DNA of 64,000 nucleotides from Geosiphon pyriformis. Lineage: Eukaryota > Glomeromycota > Glomeromycetes > Archaeosporales > Geosiphonaceae. Shown here piece after piece: positions 12,487 through 21,412 of this stretch; the first letter of the stretch is position 1, and each line of letters begins with the position of its first letter. The notes beneath the pieces were generated by a model that worked only from the letters and a program-made list of their open reading frames with translations, was not told the origin of the DNA and did no database searches. A program made the position numbers and the translations under genes. Location of the stretch: assembly GCA_016748015.1 (NCBI GenBank), contig JAAOMT010000760.1, positions 859,237 through 923,236 of the forward strand, in the 5' to 3' direction.

Positions 12487-13206
12487 CTAAATAATATTTC
12501 TAATTTTGTCTAGTAACATAACCTCCTCCTCAAGACTGAGCTCCATCGAAGTCCAAGTACTGTCTGTCATTTACAAATAATAATCCAAAATTATTGAAGA
12601 AATTTGGTTTGAAAATTGTTGAAATTTCAGTTCTGTGAGCTTTCCAATGTGTTGAATCTTTAAAGATTGAAAAATTGGGTTTTGTAGTACGTTTTTACAG
12701 GTGTGGAATAGGTCATAAAGTCTAAGAGCAGCTCTGAGCCTGTAGCGACTGTTTGTTGATCCAGCTGTTGTCTTGAATTTGTTGTGGAGTTGTTTCTGAA
12801 TAGCTTTTTTTGTAAGATTTGTTGTTGTAAGTTCCAATTTCCATTTGTAGAGTGTTTTTTCAATGTGAAAATATCTATAAATTGGAGGATATTCAGTGTT
12901 TTCTTCATTGAGATACAGTTAAAGTCTTTGTTGAATTGTAGCATTTAGTGAAATACTAATCAGAGTGAGCATTAGGTTTTCTTTTAAAGCAAGCTTTAAA
13001 AGTTCTGGCAGGTAAATTCCAGTATAACTTTTTGTGTTCTTCTTATATGAGTGATATTTTTGTGAATTTGGGGCTAAATTTATAACTACTTCTGTTTAGA
13101 TATAATTAATGTGGTTTCCAGTAACAGTAATAGATAATTCAGGTATTGTTTTTAAAGCTAATATTAGTTTTTGGAATAATTGTTGAATGTTTTGAGGAAT
13201 AGTCAT
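12487..13206 (-). pseudogene. ORF3 of element C, post-integrase protein ending in the LTR
   Basis: A separate frame that starts at ATG 13206 (MTIPQNIQQLFQKL), 117 bases after the integrase stop, and runs 240 codons to TAG 12487-12489. It crosses the PPT and enters the LTR by 32 bases (EEEVMLLDKIRNII). Only three internal stops are present, all TAA at likely Gln positions. It has no signal peptide and no clear membrane segment, so it does not look like an envelope protein. Matching frames occur in B and A: YPPIYRYFHIEKTL here corresponds to FPVLYCYWHLKQKL in B. Its function is unknown; I recognise no domain. Confidence 0.7.
12519..12534 (-). other. Polypurine tract of C
   Basis: Minus-strand CTTGAGGAGGAGGTTA directly abuts the 3' LTR start TGTTA. 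This is the expected site for plus-strand priming. It lies inside the ORF3 frame, where it encodes LEEEVM. Confidence 0.75.
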
Positions 13207-13322
13207 TATAAGCAATTTGAAATAAAAGAAAATTATTTTTGGTGTATGGGTTTTTATGTTATTTTTGTTTTGTTTTTGTGAAATTGTTTCTAAATTATAA
13301 GAGAATAACTTGTAAAATTAAA

Positions 13323-14520
13323 TTAAGTGTTTAGGTTGGAAGGTTGTTCAATGACAACTATTGGTTCTAAGTTTTGGAGAATATCTTCGGAATTGACTAA
13401 AGAAGAATGTGTACCAATTTGTAAAATTAATGGTTCAGGATTGTTTCTGGAATAATAGTGTTTCAAACTATCTCCATGTGCAACTTTTGCTAGGATTTTG
13501 TCATCAAGTTTTAGCTTGTATAATCTGTTGCCTAGGACTTCATGGATAAAGAATGGTCCATCCCATTTATTTTCAAATTTTTCACTCCATTGTTTTTCAG
13601 CTTTAGTTCTGTGTAAGAAAACTTTGTTTCCGATTTTAAATTCATTGGTGACTGGAAGGAATTTGTCATCATGCCATTCTTTTTGTTGAGCTTGGGAGTG
13701 TTCAATATGGGTGACTGTTATTCGTCATTTTCCTTCCAATGTGCTAAGCAGAGTATAGACTCTTTGCTGAAGCATTTCTTGGAAATTGTTTTCATTGATT
13801 GGTTGTGCTGGATATGTTTCCACTGTGAAACTAATTGGTAATATTGCTGTTCTTCTGTAAGTTAAATCAAATGGTGTGTGTTTTGTAGTATCTTGTTTTA
13901 GTGTTCTGTATGTTAGCAACACTGATGGAATAAAGATATTCCACTTTTGCTCAAAATTGGTTGAGACTTTGGCTAATGACTCACACAATGTTCTGTTAAA
14001 ACGTTCCACAAATCCATTTGTTTGTAGATGGTAGAGCAAAGACAGAGGTCTTTTGACATTAAATTGTTCACAAATTTTTTGTATCAGGTTGTTCACAAAG
14101 TCTGTCACCTGATCGGATAAAAGTTCAATTGGACATTCATGTCTACAAATAATGTCTTCGTAGATAAAATTTGTTACTGATTTAGCATCTGCTCGTTGAA
14201 TGGCTCTGGCTTTGGGCCATTTAGTAAGATAGTCTACAGCTATTGCGATATAATGGTTTTCTTGAGTGGTGATAGATAGTAATCCAACTAAATCAATACC
14301 AACTCAGTCAAAGAGTTGTCCAACTTTAATTGGATTTAATGGTTCAGTAGGGCGTGTTCCTTTTCTTCTTTGACAACTATCATAAGATTCAACATATTCG
14401 TGAATGTCTTTTCTCATTTGAGGCCAAAAGTAGTATTCTAGTGTTCTTTGGGTGGTGCTATTTTTTCCGAAGTGTGCTGATAAAAAATCTGAGTGCATGT
14501 TGTATAATATGGTCTCTTTT
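13323..14520 (-). pseudogene. Integrase of element C
   Basis: Zinc-binding HHCC region (HFGKNSTTQRTLEYYFWPQ, then CQRRKG) at about 14490-14350, followed by a DDE core: GIDLVGLL (first Asp), LSDQVTDF (second Asp) and ERFNRTL (Glu). The C-terminal part has FKIGNKVFL and WDGPFFIHEVLGNRLYKL, the usual GPY/F-like region of Ty3/gypsy integrases. It inserts the cDNA into the genome. Stops: TGA 14304-14306 at the Arg before VGID, and TGA 13725-13727 at an Arg. The frame closes with TAA 13323-13325. Confidence 0.88.
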
Positions 14521-16130
14521 TTCTGTTCTTGTATTAATCTGAATGGTTTGTCTGGGTTTTTGAAATTTCGATGATAAATAATGTTGTTGTGTAGAAAATA
14601 TTGTTTGGCTTGTTGTTGTAGTCAATGTTTTTCATCTGGAGACCAATCTGTTGGATTGTTAATGTTTCCAAATATTGTTTGAGATTGTTGTAGTTTTCTG
14701 AATTCATTGTTTGTTGGCTCTTTTGGTTGGTTAAGTTGAGTGTTGTTTTTTGTGTTTTCTAATCTTGTCTCATTCTGGAGAGACAGTCAACATTGGTGTA
14801 AAGTTTTCCTGGTTTGTGATGTACTATGTATCGATAGTTTGCTAGAAATCCTGTCTATTGGGTTTGTTTTGCATTCAGCTGAGTATTTTTGTTTTAAAGC
14901 CATTTAAGTCCAATATTATCAGTGATAATATCGAATTCTTTGGGTCTGAGATAAAAGTTAAAGTGATGTAGGGCCCAGATTACTGCTGCGGTTTCTAATT
15001 CTGTTGCAGGATAGTTCTTTTTGGCTGGCTTTAATGTTCTACTAACATAAGCAATTACTCGCTCATTTCCATTGTTATCTAACTGTGATAGGATGGCACC
15101 AAAGACAGTATAAGAAGCGTCAGTTGCTAACCGGAATCGGTTGCTGAAATCTGAGTAGGCGAGAATTGGAGCTATTGGGAGTTTTTCTTTAAGTATTTCG
15201 AAGGCATTTTGATTTTATTCTGTCCATTTGTATTCGACTTTTTTAGTAGTAAGCTGTTTGAGAGATTTTGCAATTTCTGAAAATCCTTTGATGAATTTTC
15301 AGTAATAGGATGCTAATCCAATAAATTCTCTTAATTCTGTGGCATTTCGTGGAGTCTTGAAGTTCTTGACAGTACTGATTTTTCTGGGGTTTGATTTAAT
15401 TTCATCTTTGCTAACAATGTGACCGAGAAAAGCTAAACTTGTTTTTCCAAAGTAGTATTTTTCAATGTTCAGTTTCAATCTTGCTTTCCATAATTGTTGA
15501 AAAACTTCTCACAGGTAAATTAAATGTAACTCGAAAGATGGTGAATAAACATCAGTGTTATTAAGATAAACTACTACTGATTTCCAAAGGAGGCCTTTGT
15601 AAACAACATCTATGAGTCTTTGAAATATTGCTGGTGCATTGCATAATCTAAAAGGCATTACATTGAACTCGTAATTTTCTCCTTGAGTGGTGAATGCTGT
15701 TTTGGGGTGGTCTTTGGGATGCATAGCAACTTACCAGTATCCACTCTCTAAATCTAATGTTAAAAAGTATTTGGACTTTCCAAGGGCATCCAACATGTTA
15801 TCAATTCAGGAAAGAGAGTAGGCATCTCTAATGGTGACACTGTTGAGTTGTCGATAATCAACACAAAATCGTATCTTTCCATTTTTTTTTTAACTAGGAC
15901 CACAGGTGAGGCCCATGGGCTTATTGATGGTTGAATAAGCCCATTGTTAAGCATCCATTGTACTTCTTCTCAGATAAATTGGTGACTTTTTAGAGCAACT
16001 TGGTAGGCTTGTTGTCGCCTTGGTTTGGCATCTCCTGTATAGATTTGGTGTTAAACCAAATCAGTTCTTCCTAAGTTATTGTTGTTTTCAGCAAAGATGT
16101 TGGCAAACTTTGCAATTAGCTCTGTGAGCT
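14521..16130 (-). pseudogene. Reverse transcriptase and RNase H of element C
   Basis: Reverse transcriptase starts near 16100 (LGRTDL, then WMLNNGLIQPS, SPWASPVVLVKKK). It continues with FCVDYRQLNS after a frameshift in the A-run near 15885, then FNVMPFRLCNAPAIFQRL, and the catalytic box VVYLNNTDVY at about 15550-15575. The two catalytic aspartates of YLDD are both Asn (15557-15562). RNase H follows: FRLATDAS, ETAAVIWALHHF and FDIITDN (about 15140-14920). Stops include TGA 15299-15301 (Arg in YYRKF), TGA in LS*IDNML (Arg or Trp), and TAA in YW*VAM (Gln). The connection RLSRMRQD leads to integrase. It makes the cDNA in the cytoplasmic particle. Confidence 0.88.
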
Positions 16131-16569
16131 AGTTTTGTTGTTGTGGTTCAAGTTGTTCTATGTTGATTTGAAATACTTTTTCCATGACAACATGGTAGTT
16201 TTTAGAGCTAGGGTTTGGATTGATTTTTGGTAGTGAATGTTCAATGATTTCTGGAAAATTGAGAACTGTCTGGAGTAGTTTTTGTTGAAAGATGTTACTG
16301 TAAATGACTCCAATTTCTAAGTTATTTAATAGAACTATGAGGTAATTGTTGGGATTGTAAAAAGTAACTTGGACTTTCTTTGTTCTTTCTGGAATATAAA
16401 TGTTTGGAACCAAAATGTTATGTTTCAAGCAGACTTGTTCATTGGACTCAAAAATTTGTTGTGTGGTTGTTGGCTTTGGACAGATGTAGATTTCCAGATG
16501 TTTTTCAAAGGGTGAGATGGTAATTGGTTGTGGAAGTCTGAGAATCTGGTGGAATTCGTTTTGTGTGTT

Positions 16570-17100
16570 AAGAGCTATATTAACTGAAACTGTGAATCAT
16601 CCAGTTGAACTAAAACTTTGGGTTCCTCTATCACTTTTTCCTAATTGTTTTCTTTGACTAACTAGTTGCAAACCCAAAATGTTGATTAGGGATAGGTAAA
16701 TAGCTTGGGCAATTTTTTTAGCATGGTTGATCTTGAATGGTTTGTCAGTTTCATTTTGGAGCATTACTGTAATGTCTTCCGTATATCCAACATCGATTAT
16801 TCCTCCTCTAACATTGATTTTTTTGCTTGCCAGAGAGGACCGGGAGACAATTTGAACCATTGCTCCTGGTGGGATTTCGAGTGCAATTTTTAGGTTGATT
16901 TTTGTGAGAGATTTGGGTTTGAGAACAAGAGGATTCTTGTTTAGATATCTTAGGTCATATCCAGCATCAATTTTATGTGCTTTTTCAGGTTTTATTCCTT
17001 GTCCATTGTTGTTAAAGTATTTGAGTTGTAAGGCAGGCTGACTTTTGATAAAATAGATGGGTGTTGTTTTAATTTCTTCTGTTGCTTCAGGTTCTCCAAA
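16570..17100 (-). pseudogene. dUTPase domain of element C Pol
   Basis: All five trimeric-dUTPase motifs are readable in order: motif 1 HKIDAGYDLRYL, motif 2 VSRSSLA, motif 3 GGIIDVGYTEDI, motif 4 KIAQAIYL, and motif 5 RGTQSFSSTG with the glycine/serine-rich lid. The family hydrolyses dUTP to dUMP and keeps uracil out of newly made DNA. Motif 3 has Asp-Val-Gly-Tyr in the substrate-binding hairpin. The domain is fused in frame between the Cys-rich segment and reverse transcriptase, and TGA 16597-16599 follows STG at an Arg position. dUTPase-bearing Metaviridae are known in fungi; the same domain recurs, more decayed, in A and B. Confidence 0.88.
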
Positions 17101-18060
17101 TTCAATTTTGTTTTCATCATTTTCACTGGGCAGGGGAATGCTAAGAGCATAGCATTCAGGGCACCATTGTTCATTACAAGACATTATGCATTCTTCACAC
17201 AATTTAACGTTCATTTGCTCTAGCCATTAAACTTGAGCTTTTTTGGTCAGGTAAGTGTGACTGGCAATTTGGTAATATATTTCTACTTCATCTTCATAGT
17301 TGTATCCAGCAATTTCAAAGGTGTATGCAATGTATTCTGATTCTTTCATTTGACAAACATTTTTTTGAGTGGCTCCATTGATTAGAGCCATTGCTAGATC
17401 AAAAATCATTTCAGCATCATGAGGGTAATGATACAGTTTGTTGAGGGCGCTGTTGTAGACAGTGTCAAAAAAAGTTCCTCTTTTGACTTTTTCTGAAATT
17501 GATAAAGCATATTGGCAGGTTTAATTGCAGACTCTTCCTCTCATTGCTACATCAATCCAATTGCATTCTTCTGGTAGCATATCTTCACAAGTCAAACAAG
17601 AGGTGTTGTCCCATTTTTTACTTCTTTTTATTAGATGACCCTATCGTTTTCTGTGGCACGTCTTGCAATAATAACAAGTATGATTTTCATATTCTTCTTC
17701 AGGTGAAATGCAGGCTCTCATTGATGAGAGTTTCTTGTGGCAATCTTTGCATTTGAGTGGAATGTAAGAGTGTTGTTTCCGTGGCTCTGGTTTTGAATAG
17801 GGGACATTCCATCCAAGAGTTATTGGTTCTTTTGTTTCACAAGGATTGTTTGTTGAAAAATACTGTTGTTTAGTTTCATCAGCCCAATTGAAGATTGATC
17901 CAAGTGCCATGAAAGTTTTGATTGTTGGTTTTTTTTCTTCTGGTTCGAATTCAAAAGCCGGGGCCTTTTCGGAGCATTTATTGAATGTACCACAAGTGAC
18001 AGATACTCGGGCATGTTGTTCTTGGTAGAAAATTTGTAGTTCTTGGGTTTCCCAGTCTAA
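17101..18060 (-). pseudogene. Cys-rich segment between protease and dUTPase (element C)
   Basis: About 300 codons with several CxxC pairs: LKCKDCHKKL, HTCYYCKTCHRKR, TSCLTCEDM with PEEC, and CEECIMSC with CPECYAL just before dUTPase. Spacing suggests two or three zinc-binding ribbons. Between them lies a helical acidic region (KVKRGTFFDTVYNSAL, YPHDAEMIFDLAM, INGATQKN). TAG interrupts near 17640, and TAA occurs near 17518 and 17227. I know the same arrangement from Pol proteins of arbuscular mycorrhizal fungi but know no assigned function. Nucleic-acid or host-protein binding is a guess. Confidence 0.6.
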
Positions 18061-18420
18061 TTTTGCATTGGCTTTTTGGAGCCAATCATTTCCGACAAGG
18101 GTTTGATATTGGAGAACATCCATTACAAGAACTTTGATTGGAATGGTGATTCCATTAAGAGTGAATAAAAAATTGTCGATTTCTTCTACTGGAGTCTTTT
18201 TCATGTCATTAGCAGTGACAATAATTGTCTGAGCTGGTCAGTTAACGTTTCTCTTTAGCTGCTGCATCAATTGATATGTGATGATACTTCTAGTGAATCC
18301 ACTGTCTAAGATCAAACGAATTGGCTTTTTTTCTACTTCAGCTTCTGTGTACATTATAGTGATGGCTTTTTGCTCATTAGCCGCTGCATTGCTAAGCAAG
18401 AACGGTGATTCATTTGCTTC
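18061..18420 (-). pseudogene. Aspartic protease of element C
   Basis: Retropepsin-like domain: RLILDSGFTRSIITYQL carries the intact catalytic Asp-Ser-Gly triad (about 18315-18298). It is followed by IPIKVLVMDVLQYQTLVGNDWLQ, the flap and second conserved strand with the ALLGNDWL-type ending common to Ty3 proteases. It would cleave Gag-Pol in the particle. TGA 18238-18240 interrupts at an Arg position (VN*PAQ). Confidence 0.8.
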
Positions 18421-20372
18421 AAAATTGAAGGGAAATATATCTGAAAGATTGGCGTTTTCAGCAATTCTGGCTGGTAGGATTGTGGTAGGAATATACAAAG
18501 GGTTTTGTTGTTGTGCTGTAGCTCTACCTTCTGAGGGTGCAGTATGGTGAAAATCCTGTTTTTCTGGCATTGTTAAATAACTGGGTTGAGTGTGGTAGTG
18601 GTTGAGTTTTGGTTGAGTGGAATTTCGGGGAACTAATTAGTTGTTCAAACTGATTTTATTGTTGTTTACATGGTATCAGTTTTGTGGTGTAAATTGATTT
18701 TGTGTAATCAGTCTTTGAGCAGGTACTTGATAATGTTGTGTAGGTGGTTGTTGGTATTGCTGTTGGATTGGCTGTGGGGTGGACTGATAATAGTTACTTT
18801 GGTATTGGGGTTTTGGTGGATAGTAAGCTGGTGGTGATAGTTGATAATAAGATTGCTGTGGTGGAGAGTAATGTTGATTACTCCTATTTTGTTGGTCTCA
18901 TTGTAGCTTTCTGCAATCTCTTTTCCAGTGGCCAGAGATTCTACAGTAATGGCAATTCTGAGGCTGGTTATTGGAAAGTGGTGCAAAGTTATTTTGATTT
19001 CGTCTTTGGGGTGGTTAATATCTTTGGGGTTGTTGTTGTTGTTGGTTGGTAAAATAGTTTTCGACCTTTTTTGTAAGTTGGTCAATTTTTTCCTCAGCTG
19101 CTGAGCTGGTTTCTCCAATTGCCAAATTTACAAGTTTTGTACAATTGGCTTCTTCCATAGCCATTTCATATCTTTTTGCATGTTGGATGGCAGAGTTCAA
19201 ATCTTTTGGGGCATGTGGGCGAATCTTTTTAATTAGTTTATCTTTTAGACCAGCAATAAATTGATCCAAGATTTGAGCATCAGAATAATAATTGTTTGTT
19301 TCGAGTTGGCGAATTTGTCTGAGAAGTTTGTTGAATTTCCTAATATAAGTCATAACAGATTTGGAGGGTTCTTATTTGATATTGCGAAAACGATTTCGAA
19401 GGGTGATAGAGGTATTATTGTTGGTGAACTGTTCAAAGAAGGCTGCTTTGAAAGTGTCTCAATCATTGAATTGAGCAGCCAAGTTTTTAAACCATTCTCC
19501 TGCTGTTCTTTTGAGAAAGTAGGAAATTGTTCTTAACATTCTGGTAGCATTCCATCTATTTACATCTCCAGCTTTAGTAACTTAATTGAGCCATTCTTGG
19601 GGACTGGTCTCAATATTTTCTCCATTGAATTTGGGAATTTTTGCAATATAAGCTGTCATTTCATCTTCTTCACTTTCACTGTGGATTGATTCTTCTTTTT
19701 CTTCGGATAATTCAGAATTGTTTTCGTCATGAATGGCTGTCTTAGAATGTTCACTTCGATTTTCTATTAAAAAGTCAAGAAGATTAGTGCTAGTTTGAAG
19801 GTGTTTTGTTGTTGAATAAGGCTTTTGGGTGACCAAAAATTTTCTATTCTTGAAAACCGAATAAGTAGTGAGCTTGGTATTTGTGGTTGAGCAAATGAAA
19901 TTAGAAATGGTGTAATAGAAAGTGGTAATTTGACACTGGTTCCTTGTTCAGGTGTTTGCAAGTGTTTGGCAATTGTTTTTGGTAGTATTGGAGTATTTAA
20001 AGTAGTTCTTGAGTATTGCTTTGATTTTTGTTTGTCTTTGTTGCTTGTTTCTGTTTCTGATTCAAAGTCAATAGAGTATTGAGACTGTACTGGGTATTTT
20101 TCTTTACAATATTCAATAATGTTAAAATTAAGTTCTTAAAAATAGGTAGCAAGAATGTCACTGTTAAGGTCTTCAGTTCCCAACTGTGAATAATATACTA
20201 AATTGTTGTAAAGATTGCTTCTAACTTCTGAGATGTTGTAATTTCCAAAAAGATAATTGTTAATGCGGTTTTCAATGTATTGATTTCCCGATAACTTCAA
20301 TTCCATCTAGAATGTTGAATCTTTGCTTGCAGTGGGTGTAAATCGATTAGTAATACTCTAGAGTTGTTGCAT
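18421..20372 (-). pseudogene. Gag of element C
   Basis: ATG 20372 (MQQL) lies about 50 bases inside the PBS. The N-terminus contains NRINNYLFGNYNISEVRSNLYNN. A capsid-like core follows: IPKFNGENIETSPQEWLN, RWNATRMLRTISYFLKRTAGEWFKN, FFEQFTNN, then YIRKFNKLLRQ and LDQFIAGLKDKLIKKIRPHAP (about 19650-19180). A Gln/Asn/Pro-rich tail holds one CCHC knuckle, CHYCRISGHWKRDC (18913-18954). Stops occur at Gln (TAA/TAG), at Arg (TGA 18898-18900 and 18676-18678), and at Trp (TGA near 19470, expected WDTF). A frameshift lies near 19850. It forms the particle shell and binds RNA. Confidence 0.85.
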
Positions 20373-20419
20373 CTGGTATGGTTGCCACTTTGAATTTGTT
20401 GTTGCTGTGTTATTTTTAT

Positions 20420-20431
20420 GGAAGAGCACCA
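20420..20431 (-). other. Primer-binding site of C
   Basis: Two bases inside the 5' LTR, the minus strand reads TGGTGCTCTTCC, beginning with the TGG that pairs with a tRNA CCA end. A has TGGTGTTTCTTG and B has TGGTGCTTTCTA at the same offset. The primer tRNA was not identified. Confidence 0.65.
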
Positions 20432-20433
20432 AA

Positions 20434-21412
20434 TGTTATCAGAGGTTTTTGGTCTCTTTTTTTAAATGTTGTTGATGCCTGTTTGTTGTGAATTCACGTT
20501 TTCTGGATGTGGTTGAACTTTCAATAACTGAATTTATCTTCAAATTATCTTCTATAATTTGAACTTGCTGGGCTTATAAGTAGAATGGCCAATTCCATGC
20601 CAGTTATTTTGTATAGTTACATTGTAGTAAACATCAACTCTTTCCCAGGAATTGCTCGTCTAAAAGCTTACTAAAATGTGTAGTTACTTTGCTGTGAAAG
20701 TCAACTCTTCTACAGGAATCTCGTCTGTAGGCTACCTTACTGATTGTAATAAGAAAAAAAAAGAAAAATAAAAGAAATGTAAAAGAAATAGAATTTTGTC
20801 AAGGGAGATGTTTTCAATCCAGGCCTGGAGTCACTAATAGTTTATTGAAATTCGTAGCTAATCAATTTCAAAACGTTAGTTGAGTTTTGAGAATTTTCCA
20901 AGTGCAATAATTAAAGAGTTTTTGGTTTTTCGAATTATTTTATTTTTATTCTTTTTGTGTATATAGGAGTGGTTCTAAGTAATAAATCTAAAGTAAGATA
21001 CATTTTCTCAAAGAGAGAAGCTCTTCTTTTATACAACTTGTCATAACACTATTCTATAAACTTGAACTTTGCTATTTTCTACAATTTCGCTGAACTAAAG
21101 ATACATTTTGGCAAACTACAAGTTATTTCTGCGAACTTTTAGATATTTTGGTGAGCTATCAATTATTTTGGCAAATTTCTACAAATTTTGGCAAACTTTT
21201 GAATGTTATATAGTTCGGAGTATTACATAATTGATTATTGCAATTAGGTTATATTTGTGTTGTATACAAATTGGGTTATTAATTAAATGATAATTTTGAA
21301 CATTTTGCTAATCTAATAAGTGATAATTTGAAATGATAATATATGCTAATTAATGATAGGAATTATAAGATAATTTCATGCTAAATAATATCTCTAATTT
21401 TGTCTAGTAACA
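20434..21412 (-). repeat. Element C 5' LTR (right copy)
   Basis: 979 bp partner of 11539-12518 with intact TGTTA...TAACA ends. As the 5' LTR of a minus-strand element it would drive transcription leftwards. TATA box TATAAAAGA lies at 21025-21033 and the 20-bp-phased motif array at about 21085-21197. The flank after 21412 is the Crinkler-like pseudogene, not the LINE seen left of the element. Confidence 0.93.

Larger units (their letters stand above)
11539..12518 (-). repeat. Element C 3' LTR (left copy)
   Basis: 980 bp direct repeat of 20434-21412. The two copies align end to end, and the differences I sampled are mostly C/T and A/G transitions. The outer end is TATTACCAG where the partner has TGTTATCAG. 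The inner end is TAGTAACA followed by the PPT. It holds a TATA box (12131-12139), a 20-bp repeat array (12191-12303) and the last codons of ORF3. Confidence 0.93.
11539..21412 (-). mobile_element. Ty3/gypsy LTR retrotransposon C, complete structure, inactivated
   Basis: A 9.87 kb element on the minus strand with two LTRs of 980 and 979 bp. Internal order (right to left) is PBS, Gag, protease, Cys-rich segment, dUTPase, reverse transcriptase, RNase H, integrase, ORF3, PPT. Integrase after RNase H marks it as Ty3/gypsy (Metaviridae). Gag-Pol spans 20372-13323 and passes through three frames because of indels near 19850, about 15880 and between 14500 and 15500. There are at least 15 in-frame stops, mostly TGA at Arg positions and TAA at Gln positions. 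LTR ends are TGTTA...TAACA, with the leftmost G mutated to A (TATTA). No target-site duplication is evident: ATGG lies on the left and CCAG on the right. Confidence 0.93.

Noticed and set aside
12660-12944. 94-codon minus-strand frame overlapping ORF3 of C
   Set aside because: Lies in another frame than the ORF3 reading that matches B and A. It is a shadow.
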